A DNA stretch of 12,627 nt from Candidatus Hermodarchaeota archaeon (GCA_016840595.1 JAEOSA010000039.1:1-12627); one strand, 5' to 3'. Numbered from the stretch's first letter, positions 1 through 7,362 are shown. Notes: generated by a model not told the origin, from the letters alone. Made by a program: numbers and translations.

Positions 1-310
1 CATAGCAAATTGAGCTATTTATATACGCCATACTCAAGTAGTGAAAGGTCTCATTTTCTGAGGGTCCAATGACCTTCAATGTTTGATCAGCAGCAGAAAA
101 ATTACCAACACCACCAGGAAAATACTCCATAAATGCCGTTTTATCAAGAAATGTTCCGTAGGTATTCCAACCCGCATAGTCCATGTCATTGAAATTATCC
201 CCAATCACTGTCGTCGCCCGCACTGTGTCCGGAAACGGCAATAACATCGACACCAACCAGAACACAGCTATTGCAACCAGCGGAACACTCAACTTTCTCT
301 GTTTTACCAT
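1..310 (-). CDS. Secreted surface protein, N-terminal part (cut by window edge), paralogue of the 679-1566 gene
   Basis: This is the first 103 codons of a gene that leaves the window at base 1; no stop is visible. It begins MVKQRKLSVPLVAIAVF, a typical signal peptide of about 32 residues (basic start, long hydrophobic stretch), so the product is probably exported. The mature part matches the complete neighbour at 679-1566 closely. Both have NFNDM followed by Y and W, then GNF(S/T)AADQTL, then a stretch of the pattern (M)xxAY(I/L)NxS. They are tandem paralogues, and the rest of this gene is probably the same lectin-like beta-sandwich with a C-terminal membrane anchor. The ATG at 308-310 is preceded in frame by a TTG at 311-313. 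The Shine-Dalgarno AGGAGA (complement of 322-327) lies 8 nt before the TTG and 11 nt before the ATG, so either may be used. The ligand is unknown. Confidence 0.85.
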   Translation of the reverse strand, partial: MVKQRKLSVPLVAIAVFWLVSMLLPFPDTVRATTVIGDNFNDMDYAGWNTYGTFLDKTAFMEYFPGGVGNFSAADQTLKVIGPSENETFHYLSMAYINSSICY

Positions 311-321
311 CAAGTTCGTAC

Positions 322-327
322 TCTCCT
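322..327 (-). promoter_or_regulatory. Shine-Dalgarno site of the 1-310 gene
   Basis: On the minus strand this reads AGGAGA, 8 nt before TTG and 11 nt before ATG. The paralogue has the same site at the same distance from its TTG (complement of 1575-1580). Confidence 0.6.
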
Positions 328-343
328 GAACTTTCGCATCCAC

Positions 344-360
344 CCTTCCACCAAGGAAGG
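344..360 (-). promoter_or_regulatory. Short hairpin in the 5' leader of the 1-310 gene
   Basis: CCTTCC and GGAAGG are perfect inverted repeats separated by 5 nt, located 16 nt upstream of the Shine-Dalgarno site. The paralogue has a looser inverted arrangement at the same place (about 1596-1612). It may be a leader stem-loop or only chance; no function is claimed. Confidence 0.3.
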
Positions 361-637
361 AACGTATTCACACCTTTCTCCTTAAAACCTTAAAAATTCG
401 CTATTTCTAATAAAAATCTTTAATGAATCCTACACAACCCACGATTTTAACAGTGGTCGTCCAGCCAACACGGCAATTAACTTACCAAAATAACAGACCC
501 GACTCCTTACCGCACAAGCATCCAGCATCCTCATCTGAGAGGTTGTACAGGTAATCACCTGTTGGTTTCAGTAGCCTGATCCAACATCATATGAGCTATA
601 TCATGACACGCTGCGCGCTGAAAATACTATTCCTGCT

Positions 638-668
638 AAAAAGGAGGGGCGTAGGGCGAGTGCCCTAC
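638..668 (-). terminator. Hairpin plus T-tract terminator of the 679-1566 gene
   Basis: Read on the minus strand, 10 nt after the TAA stop: GTAGGGC, loop ACTC, GCCCTAC (perfect 7-bp stem), then an 8-nt spacer GCCCCTCC, then TTTTT. The terminator after the large surface gene at 7363-7395 has the same layout. Confidence 0.7.
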
Positions 669-678
669 AAGCACCTGA

Positions 679-1566
679 TTACGGTCGTCGTCGGAAGTAG
701 AGGATGACGAGGACGATGATAACGATGAGTTCGATGGCACTGATAGCAATCAAGGGCAGCGTGAAGTCAGGTAGGAAGAGGTATAGAGTTGTTGTAATGG
801 GCGGAGGTGGAGGAAGCATGTAGTCATATATTAGCACATTATCTATGGCTTGACCAGTTAGACCTGCAAAGATGAAGTAACCAGAAGGGATAGTAATGTT
901 GTCCTGTCCTGACATGCGGAGAGTTCCGTTGATATAGACATTGAAATACCCGGTGGAATTTCGGGTCACATCGAAGTGGGTCCAGCAATTGTTCCATGAA
1001 TACGAAGGTGGTCCAACATCATACCTTCCAAGACTGGTATGTTGTGTCCCAACAAGTCTCCAGAAGTCAATCGTTGGCTGCCCGTAAGGACTTATGCCTA
1101 TATCATGTGTGATCATCACAAAGGCGTAACCGTAATTCCGACCTGGACCTGGAATTGTTGAAATTTCCGTTGTTGGATTATAGTGATCAGTAATTAGCTG
1201 AACAACGCACTCAGCACCAGGAGTGTCGACTATAAACAGGTCGAAGCTCCAGGTGCCGTAATTCACTGAGTGATTAAGGTAAGCCACATTCATGTACTGC
1301 AGATCCCAAGTGGTTTCTGATCCGTTGACCCTCAATGTTTGATCCGCAGCAGTAAAATTACCGACACCCGCATCATAATACAGGCGATCGGTTCGATTGT
1401 ACATTATTCCGCAAGTGCCCCAGTCATCATAGTTCATGTCATTGAAATTGTCTGTGATGAGTTCTGTTGCTTTAACTGGGTCTTGGAATGGAAGTTGTAA
1501 AGATAACACCAACAGAAGAGTGATGGGAACGAGAAGAGTTGTCAATCTTCTTTGTTTTACCAACAA
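679..1566 (-). CDS. Surface-anchored lectin-like (ConA/LamG-type) protein
   Basis: This 295-residue protein has three visible parts. Residues 1 to about 33 are a signal peptide. About 34-250 are a beta-rich extracellular domain. About 250-295 hold a PPPPP linker, one hydrophobic helix (about 268-290) and the tail FRRRP. The N-terminus therefore lies outside and the protein is tethered by its C-terminus. The domain pattern (NDM...W near the start, GTWSFDLF, FDVTRNSTGYFNVYING, the final AIDNVLIYDY) resembles concanavalin-like jelly-roll domains that bind sugars or serve adhesion. No enzyme motif is seen. Several N-x-S/T sequons suggest glycosylation. The start is TTG (1564-1566), with a second TTG directly after it and AGGAGA 8 nt upstream. 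It is a tandem paralogue of the partial gene at 1-310. The fold assignment is inferred from pattern only. Confidence 0.85.
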   Translation of the reverse strand: MLVKQRRLTTLLVPITLLLVLSLQLPFQDPVKATELITDNFNDMNYDDWGTCGIMYNRTDRLYYDAGVGNFTAADQTLRVNGSETTWDLQYMNVAYLNHSVNYGTWSFDLFIVDTPGAECVVQLITDHYNPTTEISTIPGPGRNYGYAFVMITHDIGISPYGQPTIDFWRLVGTQHTSLGRYDVGPPSYSWNNCWTHFDVTRNSTGYFNVYINGTLRMSGQDNITIPSGYFIFAGLTGQAIDNVLIYDYMLPPPPPITTTLYLFLPDFTLPLIAISAIELIVIIVLVILYFRRRP

Positions 1567-1574
1567 TTCTAATA

Positions 1575-1580
1575 TCTCCT
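1575..1580 (-). promoter_or_regulatory. Shine-Dalgarno site that selects the TTG start of the 679-1566 gene
   Basis: AGGAGA on the minus strand lies 8 nt before TTG 1564-1566. No ATG is available nearby, so this site supports the unusual start codon. Confidence 0.6.
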
Positions 1581-1638
1581 TGTTTTCTCCAATTCATCCT
1601 CAAGGGAGGGATTGTGTCCACACTATTATCGTGAGCCC

Positions 1639-1650
1639 TATAAATCTTCG
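1639..1650 (-). promoter_or_regulatory. TATA box candidate of the 679-1566 gene
   Basis: On the minus strand this is CGAAGATTTATA, an archaeal TATA element with a purine-rich BRE-like stretch before it. It would place transcription start near 1612-1618 and give a leader of about 50 nt. Confidence 0.45.
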
Positions 1651-1787
1651 ATTTTATTAGTAAATTTGCAATTTGGTTATTTACATAAACACTTTAAGCC
1701 TCCCCGTCGCTACACATCATCGCTTTTTTTGCCAAAGAAATAAGGATCTGTACGAAACTATTTTTTCTATGTTCTTTCTCATTTGAG

Positions 1788-1838
1788 AAAAAAGGTTCAG
1801 TAAGGCTTGGGTTTGTGAGTAAAAAGATTACTTTACTC
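1788..1838 (+). repeat. Dispersed intergenic repeat, copy R1 (internally shortened)
   Basis: AAAAAAGG, then TTCAGTAAGGCTTGG, then GTTTGTGAGTA, matching the other copies almost base for base. The middle section with CGACGGTCGTAC found in R2 and R3 is missing, but ACTTTACT follows, as it does after R3. This suggests an internal deletion. It lies between two minus-strand genes. Confidence 0.75.
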
Positions 1839-1902
1839 CAATTTATATCCAAAGCGTCGCTAGGCTGGTCACCTTTGATAACCTTGTTTCATAAATTTTA
1901 AT

Positions 1903-2598
1903 TCAGGGACCGATACCTCCATTCAGTATTCGAAAGAGGATAGTTGGAAACCCAAAAAGAGGTAAAAGCAAGTCAATGCCAAGCACTATTAGTACAATCC
2001 CACCAATACGTACAATCCAACGTGAGGCTTTCTCATAGCGTTCTCCCAATATTTGTTGACCATTAGCTATCAATCCGCCTGCAATTATAAGGGGCGTGCC
2101 ATATCCAAATCCAAAGATGAAGAGTAATCCTGCACCAACAAACAAACTACCACTGAACATTATTAGAATTAACACGGCTCCAAGCATGGGTGTAACACAA
2201 GGAGTCCAAACAAATCCAAAGCTCAATCCTAATATGAGGGCTCCTACGGGACCAGAAAAACGCGTGATTTTTTCTTGAGGTATAAAGCGACAAGTATATT
2301 GTTGGATAACTCCTAAAAGCATCACACCGAAGACGATCATGATGATACCAAGAACAGCATAGGTGATTGCTACAGAAGGTAAGAACATTCCGATTAATAC
2401 AGCTGCAGCTCCTAGTAGAGAAAATACTAAGGAGAGACCAATAGTAAAAATAATTCCCGAAGTAATTCCTTTCCAAAGGCTATTAGCACTTCCAGCAATA
2501 AAACCGAGATACACCGGAATTGTCGCTAAAGAACAAGGACCAAATGCAGAGACAATTCCCCCAAGATAAATTATTAACAATAGTAAGGGAGACAGCAA
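1903..2598 (-). CDS. CcdA/DsbD-type transmembrane thiol-electron transporter
   Basis: This 231-residue protein is almost entirely hydrophobic, with about six membrane helices. CcdA proteins pass electrons from cytoplasmic thioredoxin through a cysteine pair in the membrane to extracytoplasmic thioredoxin-like proteins. The two family signatures are present: GPCSLATIPVYLG with Cys22 and TPCVTPMLG with Cys134, each Cys next to a proline. An extra Cys103 lies in a loop. Length fits CcdA (about 220-240) rather than full DsbD. The start is TTG (2596-2598), chosen because a strong AGGAGG lies 9 nt upstream. It overlaps the 3' end of the thioredoxin gene 2574-3269 by 25 bp, so the two are co-transcribed and probably translationally coupled, and that protein is the likely electron acceptor. 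A role in cytochrome c maturation is possible, but no cytochrome gene is in view. Confidence 0.92.
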   Translation of the reverse strand: MLSPLLLLIIYLGGIVSAFGPCSLATIPVYLGFIAGSANSLWKGITSGIIFTIGLSLVFSLLGAAAVLIGMFLPSVAITYAVLGIIMIVFGVMLLGVIQQYTCRFIPQEKITRFSGPVGALILGLSFGFVWTPCVTPMLGAVLILIMFSGSLFVGAGLLFIFGFGYGTPLIIAGGLIANGQQILGERYEKASRWIVRIGGIVLIVLGIDLLLPLFGFPTILFRILNGGIGP

Positions 2599-3269
2599 AG
2601 AATTCTTCCTCCTGGTAACTTCTCGACAAAGGGTAAAATCAATGCAAGTGAAAAGACGGTTCTATTCAACAAAGCATTGATTTCATCTCGTAATACTGAA
2701 GCTGTAACTACACCCGAGTGACGGTTTCTTAAATATCCATCTTGGTCAATAATCACAAGGGTTGGAATAAAGCGAGCACCATAATCCACTCCAACGCCGT
2801 CTGTATCTCGGGCCACGAGCCAATCTATATTATGATCTAATGCAAATTGACGCAACTGACCATCACTATCCCCTGAAACACTAATTGAAATAATTTGAAT
2901 ATTATCTCCAAATAAATCATTGATTGAATGCAGGTGTTCAATTTGCTCAATACAAGGAATGCAGGTTGTCCCCATTAAATCAAGAACAACAACTTTTCCA
3001 AGAAAATCTGAAAGAGAGAAATCTTCACCATCTATACTAGTCAACGAAAATCTTGGGGCTTCTGTGATGTTTGTTCCATTAGAGTCTGTTGGAACACTCG
3101 GTGGGGTGCTCAAGAAGAACACTAATGCACCACCAACGCCAATACAAATTATCACAATAACTAGACCAATGATCCACGGAAAATTCTGGGACGATTTTCC
3201 ATGCTTTTTCTTGACTCTCCGCTTCTTACGCTTTTTCTCTTTTTGCTGTTTTTTACTTTTTTTCACCAT
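2574..3269 (-). CDS. Membrane-anchored TlpA/ResA-type thioredoxin-like protein
   Basis: This 231-residue protein has a very basic cytoplasmic start (about 25 residues, mostly Lys/Arg), one membrane helix (about 32-54), a short linker with an NGT/NIT glycosylation-type stretch, and an extracytoplasmic thioredoxin fold from about 70 to 202. The redox site is CIPC (Cys103, Cys106), after the strand VVVLDLMGTT. The cis-proline loop is at FIPTLVIID (Pro169). The region FSLTSIDGEDFSLSDFLGKVV is typical of TlpA/ResA/AhpC-TSA relatives. It would reduce or exchange disulfides outside the membrane, supplied by the overlapping CcdA-like partner. The fold seems complete near residue 202. The last 29 residues (RTVFSLALIL...LPYYC) look like an appended tail running into the start of the next gene. 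The ATG at 3267-3269 has only a weak AGGT upstream. The exact substrate is unknown. Confidence 0.9.
   Translation of the reverse strand: MVKKSKKQQKEKKRKKRRVKKKHGKSSQNFPWIIGLVIVIICIGVGGALVFFLSTPPSVPTDSNGTNITEAPRFSLTSIDGEDFSLSDFLGKVVVLDLMGTTCIPCIEQIEHLHSINDLFGDNIQIISISVSGDSDGQLRQFALDHNIDWLVARDTDGVGVDYGARFIPTLVIIDQDGYLRNRHSGVVTASVLRDEINALLNRTVFSLALILPFVEKLPGGRILCCLPYYC
2608..2613 (-). promoter_or_regulatory. Strong Shine-Dalgarno site inside the thioredoxin gene
   Basis: AGGAGG on the minus strand, 9 nt before the TTG at 2596-2598, within the last codons of the upstream gene. It fixes the start of the CcdA-like gene. Confidence 0.75.
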
Positions 3270-3292
3270 GGACAGCGAACCTAAGATTTTTT

Positions 3293-3305
3293 GGTGTGAA
3301 ACACC
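3293..3305. promoter_or_regulatory. Small inverted repeat in the leader of the thioredoxin gene
   Basis: GGTGT-GAA-ACACC is a perfect 5-bp inverted repeat 24 nt upstream of the ATG. It may be a leader hairpin or a protein site; the evidence is weak. Confidence 0.3.
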
Positions 3306-3348
3306 TTCTTAGTTGGAGGATTCATCACTTTTTTTGAGTAAGTCGTTT

Positions 3349-3362
3349 TGTATAATCTAATC
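3349..3362 (-). promoter_or_regulatory. TATA box candidate of the thioredoxin/CcdA operon
   Basis: On the minus strand the sequence GATTAGATTATACA lies about 80 nt before the ATG. A similar ATTATAC stands before the esterase gene. Assignment rests on motif and distance only. Confidence 0.35.
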
Positions 3363-3383
3363 GAAGATGGAGCGTTACAAGAC

Positions 3384-3401
3384 TCCCTGATATTTCAGGG
3401 A
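3384..3401. promoter_or_regulatory. 18-bp palindrome between divergent genes, candidate operator
   Basis: TCCCTGA-TATT-TCAGGGA is a perfect 7-bp inverted repeat centred on four A/T bases. It lies about 20 bp upstream of the TATA candidate of the thioredoxin operon and about 220 bp before the oxidoreductase start. There is no adjacent T-tract and no gene ends here, so a regulator binding site is more likely than a terminator. Confidence 0.45.
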
Positions 3402-3611
3402 CTCTAGTGCCAAATAAAAATAATTAGTGCATATTAATAGTGTTTTTTGTTGTACCTAATTTCGAATCGATGTACTGGCAAAAAATAATTAAACACTATC
3501 AAATGCAAATTCGGTCCCTTTTGGAAAATAATGATGGTCGAAAATCCCAGCTGCCAATTTCTAGTCAAGTTTTGAGTAATATGTTTTTAAAGTTTTAACA
3601 GCATTATTTTT

Positions 3612-3616
3612 GGTGA
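3612..3616 (+). promoter_or_regulatory. GGTGA Shine-Dalgarno site that selects a TTG start
   Basis: GGTGA (complementary to TCACC near the 3' end of 16S rRNA), then 6 nt, then TTG at 3623. The esterase gene uses the same GGTGA, 6 nt, start-codon layout on the other strand. Confidence 0.55.
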
Positions 3617-3622
3617 TTTTTT

Positions 3623-4456
3623 TTGAGTAAGAAGGTAAAATTCGGCATGTACATTGCGAATCATGGAATTACAAGTAATCCTCAAGATTATGTCAAGTTA
3701 GCTAAGAGTGGAGAAGAATATGGGTGGGATGGGTTCTTTTTATGGGATCATGTTTTCCTCCCGTGGGCACCAGATCAAGCTGTATTGGATCCATGGATTA
3801 TATTGTCTGCTATAGCTACTCAAACAAATAATATCACTATTGGTACAACAGTATCACCATTAGCAAGAAGACGACCAATGATAATAGCACGAGAAGCAAC
3901 TACAATCGATAGACTTTCGAGTGGAAGATTTATTCTTGGTGTGGGATTAGGAGGGACAGCAGAACTAAAAGCGCTAGGTGAAGAGGAGAACCCTAAGATT
4001 CGAGGAGTTATGCTTGATGAGTCTTTACTAATTCTAAAAGGGTTGTGGTCTGGAAAACCCTTTACTTTTGATGGAAAATACTTCAAAATAAACGAACCAG
4101 TGAAATTTAAGCCAGAAGGTAAGATAAAGATCTGGGTCGGAGGTGAATGGCCAAACAAAAGACCATTTCGACGGGCTGCGAAATATGATGGAATTTTTCC
4201 ATTGAAAGCTGGATCTGATCCCTCATTATATCCTCAAGATTATCAAGAAATTTTGAGTTATATTGGAAAGTATAGGAAATCACTGGACTCATTTGATGTT
4301 GTAAAAAGTATAGTAACCGTTGGAGACAAAGAGGAAGATGCTTATATCCATGATTTCATGGACATCGGTGTTAATTGGTTATTAGAGGCTTTCTGGTCAG
4401 AACGGTGTTCTTTGAAAGAAATTCAAAAGAGAATTGAACGAGGTCCTCCAGAATAA
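3623..4456 (+). CDS. Luciferase-like (LLM class) flavin/F420-dependent oxidoreductase
   Basis: This 277-residue protein is a soluble TIM-barrel oxidoreductase of the bacterial luciferase-like family. Family features include an early strand KFGMYIANHG, then WDGFFLWDHVF, the stretch LSAIATQTNNITIGTTVSPLARRRPMIIAREATTIDRLSSGRFILGVGLGG, and later FTFDGKYFKI and KIWVGGEWP. In archaea such enzymes usually take coenzyme F420 as hydride carrier, but F420 and FMN members cannot be told apart here. The length is at the short end for the family (commonly 290-340), mainly because the C-terminal part is compact. The start is TTG at 3623 with GGTGA 6 nt upstream; no in-frame ATG occurs before Met9. It stands alone between a divergent redox operon and a surface-protein gene, so its substrate cannot be inferred from context. 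Confidence 0.9.
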   Translation: MSKKVKFGMYIANHGITSNPQDYVKLAKSGEEYGWDGFFLWDHVFLPWAPDQAVLDPWIILSAIATQTNNITIGTTVSPLARRRPMIIAREATTIDRLSSGRFILGVGLGGTAELKALGEEENPKIRGVMLDESLLILKGLWSGKPFTFDGKYFKINEPVKFKPEGKIKIWVGGEWPNKRPFRRAAKYDGIFPLKAGSDPSLYPQDYQEILSYIGKYRKSLDSFDVVKSIVTVGDKEEDAYIHDFMDIGVNWLLEAFWSERCSLKEIQKRIERGPPE

Positions 4457-4552
4457 TTTTGGCGTACAACTATTTCGAAAATCGTCAGAGCTTCGGAGGT
4501 CTATGGTCTTTCCATGGGCTTTCATTTTCTAGTTGGGCAGCTATACTATGCC

Positions 4553-4559
4553 TTTTTAT
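4553..4559 (+). promoter_or_regulatory. TATA box candidate of the propeller-protein gene
   Basis: TTTTTAT lies 51 nt before the ATG at 4610 and would give a leader of about 28 nt. This is motif and spacing evidence only. Confidence 0.3.
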
Positions 4560-4609
4560 CAATCTTGTTGGAATAACATTCGATTACTTGCTTTCCTGGG
4601 GATTAGTAA

Positions 4610-7351
4610 ATGAAATTGCAGTTTACTTCATTTTTGGGAGTTTTGCTTTTATTAGCAGTGCTTCCTCTTTACACTCTTACAATTCCAGTTCTCCCTCCGA
4701 CGATTGATACCGCAAGTAATACAAATGCACCGTCTGTTCAAGTTCCTGGAGCAGACAGTTTTAACGAAGATTTCACGACCTCTACCTATCGGGATGGTGG
4801 ATTAACCACGGTATCGGGATGGGGAGGGTTTGCGTCTGGAACGCTTACGAACACGCGTGACTACAGCGTAGCATTCTTAGCTGGTGTACCCACCGGAGGG
4901 ATTTGCTATGATGTCGATGTTCACGGACGGACACTCTTTGCTTCAGTCACGAATCCGCCTGCGAGCGCGGATATGCAGATATATGACATCTCCAATCCCG
5001 CAATAATCACCCTGCTTTCCATGAGCTCGGGGTGGAATTGGCAATCGGTTATCGAAGTGGCAGGTGATTGGGCGATGATGTCCAGTCTTCAACCTGGCGA
5101 TGGTATTGGCTTTTATAATGTCACCAACCTCCGCCAGCCCATAGTCGATGCGGCATGGGGTACTTTTCCTGGTAATGTCACCGATATGGAGATTCAAGGA
5201 CACTTCTGTTATATCGCTGTCAACAATTCAGCGAGTGCCCAAGGCTTTGTCATCGTCGACATCGAAAATCCACAGGCTCCCACAATCCTTCCAACGACCT
5301 ATCCCACGTCAACCTGCCAGGGTCTCGCCATCGATGGTCAAATCGCATACCTTGCAGAGGGTCCCATGGGGATCACCCTTCTGAATATCTCCAATCCTTA
5401 CGCAATAGTTCCGATTGCTCCATTACCGCTCCCTGCGGCGATGGCCATGGATATCCTGGTGGATGGTGACATCGCCTATGTCGCCTGTGGGTATGATGGT
5501 ATTTTCGTTGTGGATTGCAGTGGACCTCCTGCCCTCATTGGGTATTGTGACACACCTGGAATCGCCCGGCGACTCGCATTACAATCGAATACGCTCATTG
5601 TGGCTGATGACTTTGCTGGCGTCGAATTCATCGATGTCGCTGATCCGACGAATCCATCCTTCTTCTACGGATTCTTGCCTTCTGCTCCTGCGTATGATAT
5701 CGATCTTTATGCAGGAGATGTCGTCGTTGGTACTGCAGCAACTATGGAAATTTGGCGTGTTGCAGGAGATACCATGGGTGTCAGTGGCTTACAATTAATG
5801 TCAGCTTGGAGTCTCCCATGGAATCACACGGACATACGTGTCGTAGGAGGTATTGGATATATCGCCGCAGGTCCTGACGGCTTCCACACCTGTAATCTCA
5901 GACATTCGCACGCCTTTGGCACTATGGATAGCTATCCTGATCCTGGTCGGTTTTACCGAAAACTCGATGTCCAAGGCAACTATGCCTATGTGGCTGACTA
6001 CGGAGCAGGTGGAGGTGTTCGCGTCTTTAACATTGCCGATCCTAACAACATCCGGCTCGTAGATACCTATGCACTTGCTTTCGCAACGGATGTCTTTGTG
6101 CACGGAGAAGTCGTCTTTGTGTGTAACGGGAACAATGTCGAAATTCTCAACGCGTCCTCACCCTTTAACTTAAGCCACATCCATACAATTTCTGGATTAA
6201 GCAATGCTACTTCCTGCTGGGTCCAAGGCACAACCCTTTATGTTACCAGCGACGCTGCATGGTGGTTCTACGATATTACGACTATAGCGGCACCAATTCT
6301 CCTTAATGGTTGGACCATGGTGGGCCCGATTCACTATGACTGGTATATTGACGGAGATGTAGGTTACCTCGGAGATCTCGGGGGTAATGCCTATGTCCTT
6401 AATGTCACAGATCCCGGCACTGCTATCCTTTCGTCTGTTGTTGGTTCACCAACTTTCCAATTTTGGGGTTTTGGACCCTACATGGTTTCAGCGAATGGTA
6501 CGGCAGGAATTGGGCTCGTTAATACGACGAATATCCTATCTCCTCTTCACATGTCAGGATTGTCATCTCCTGGGAGTATGGAATCAGTTCACATCTCAGG
6601 CGATTACGTCTATGCATGCGGTGAAACATATCTTCTCATCAGTCGTATCTACGAAGGCGCTGCTTCCAACTTCTACACTGGCACGACTTCAGCGGTTTCA
6701 CTGGAAGTCGATTCAACGGACGAACAAATCGAAAATGCTACTGTAACTACGCAGAGCTGGATACCCGCCGGCACCCAAATTCTTTACGAATTATCCGCTG
6801 ACGGCGGTGCTCATTGGGAAATCGTGACCCCCGGCATCGAGTATAACTTCATGTATTCTGGAAATGATCTACGCTTCCGCGCCAACATCACTAGCACTTA
6901 TACCGATATCTCCCCGCATCTCTACGAAATCACCATCGACTACGAATACAACGATATTCCTTCCACACCAGTTTTAACCGATCCCGGTATAACGGATGAC
7001 GATGGCAACTTCGACGTCACCTGGAGCGCCAGCACCGACGATGGGACCATCGATCACTATGTCCTCCAAATGAGTGACTCCTCCGGTTTCAGCATCATCC
7101 TGGACAGCTGGACTCCAACGGGAACAAGTCAACCCATCACAGGATTATCCAACAACACCTACTACTTCCGCGTTCGTGCTGTTGATGATGACGGTGCATC
7201 AAGCCCATGGAGTAGCATTGAATCCATCGAAGTAGCTTTTCCACCACCACCGCCACCTATCCCCGGCTTCCCGGCTGCGGCAATAGCAATAGGGGTGGTT
7301 ATCGGGTTGGGTGGAGGCATCGTGCTGCGTCGTCGAAAACACTCAAAGTGA
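4610..7351 (+). CDS. Large surface-anchored protein with LVIVD-type propeller repeats and a fibronectin-III domain
   Basis: This 913-residue protein has a signal peptide (about 1-24). From about 95 to 680 it carries some eleven repeats of 45-55 residues ending in variants of (V/I/L)x(I/V)(S/A/T)(N/D)P: YDISNP 125, VDIENP 216, LNISNP 258, IDVADP 341, FNIADP 473, LNASSP 513, LNVTDP 597. These are typical of LVIVD beta-propeller repeats. A beta-sandwich follows at about 685-780 (SADGGAHWE near 729), then a fibronectin-III-like domain at about 785-876. The end is PPPPPP, then IPGFP, a membrane helix (888-907) and RRRKHSK. The PGF before the helix resembles archaeosortase PGF-CTERM signals, but a simple membrane anchor is also possible. 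Many N-x-S/T sequons are present. Its likely role is adhesion or scaffolding outside the cell. ATG at 4610 is chosen because it opens the signal peptide and GGGGAT lies just upstream. Confidence 0.9.
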   Translation: MKLQFTSFLGVLLLLAVLPLYTLTIPVLPPTIDTASNTNAPSVQVPGADSFNEDFTTSTYRDGGLTTVSGWGGFASGTLTNTRDYSVAFLAGVPTGGICYDVDVHGRTLFASVTNPPASADMQIYDISNPAIITLLSMSSGWNWQSVIEVAGDWAMMSSLQPGDGIGFYNVTNLRQPIVDAAWGTFPGNVTDMEIQGHFCYIAVNNSASAQGFVIVDIENPQAPTILPTTYPTSTCQGLAIDGQIAYLAEGPMGITLLNISNPYAIVPIAPLPLPAAMAMDILVDGDIAYVACGYDGIFVVDCSGPPALIGYCDTPGIARRLALQSNTLIVADDFAGVEFIDVADPTNPSFFYGFLPSAPAYDIDLYAGDVVVGTAATMEIWRVAGDTMGVSGLQLMSAWSLPWNHTDIRVVGGIGYIAAGPDGFHTCNLRHSHAFGTMDSYPDPGRFYRKLDVQGNYAYVADYGAGGGVRVFNIADPNNIRLVDTYALAFATDVFVHGEVVFVCNGNNVEILNASSPFNLSHIHTISGLSNATSCWVQGTTLYVTSDAAWWFYDITTIAAPILLNGWTMVGPIHYDWYIDGDVGYLGDLGGNAYVLNVTDPGTAILSSVVGSPTFQFWGFGPYMVSANGTAGIGLVNTTNILSPLHMSGLSSPGSMESVHISGDYVYACGETYLLISRIYEGAASNFYTGTTSAVSLEVDSTDEQIENATVTTQSWIPAGTQILYELSADGGAHWEIVTPGIEYNFMYSGNDLRFRANITSTYTDISPHLYEITIDYEYNDIPSTPVLTDPGITDDDGNFDVTWSASTDDGTIDHYVLQMSDSSGFSIILDSWTPTGTSQPITGLSNNTYYFRVRAVDDDGASSPWSSIESIEVAFPPPPPPIPGFPAAAIAIGVVIGLGGGIVLRRRKHSK

Positions 7352-7362
7352 AGGTTGTCTTA

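Larger units (their letters stand above)
314..678. other. Intergenic region between the two paralogous surface genes
   Basis: No open frame here looks like a gene. The right end holds the terminator of the 679-1566 gene. The left end holds the leader of the 1-310 gene, with a weak TATA-like A/T block around 389-400. In between is a perfect 6-bp inverted repeat, ACAGGT-AATC-ACCTGT (547-562), with no T-tract beside it; its role is unknown. Confidence 0.5.
1567..1902. other. Intergenic region between the surface gene and the CcdA-like gene
   Basis: About 336 bases without a convincing gene. It contains the leader and TATA candidate of the 679-1566 gene, repeat copy R1, and an inverted repeat TTCTCA-TT-TGAGAA (1776-1789) abutting R1. 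On the minus strand the A-run of R1 becomes a six-T tract about 110 nt after the CcdA stop and may help end that transcript. Confidence 0.5.
3270..3622. other. Divergent intergenic region with promoters of both flanking genes
   Basis: About 353 A/T-rich bases with no credible gene. It holds the leader hairpin, the TATA candidate and the 18-bp palindrome listed separately. A TTTTTAAA block at 3584-3591 lies only about 20 nt before the oxidoreductase Shine-Dalgarno site, so it is a poor TATA candidate for that gene. Confidence 0.5.

Noticed and set aside
2096..2569. Open frames opposite to and overlapping the CcdA-like gene
   Set aside because: Shadow frames of a strongly supported membrane protein; no initiation site or family pattern.
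3329..3631. TTTTTTTGAGTAAG occurs twice, 288 nt apart
   Set aside because: The shared stretch is mostly a T-run, and the second copy includes the start of the oxidoreductase gene. Chance is likely in A/T-rich DNA.
4459..4707. 82-codon plus-strand open frame from a TTG, hydrophobic
   Set aside because: It overlaps the signal-peptide region of the 913-residue gene, has no Shine-Dalgarno site and no family pattern, and its end reads the neighbour's codons in another frame.
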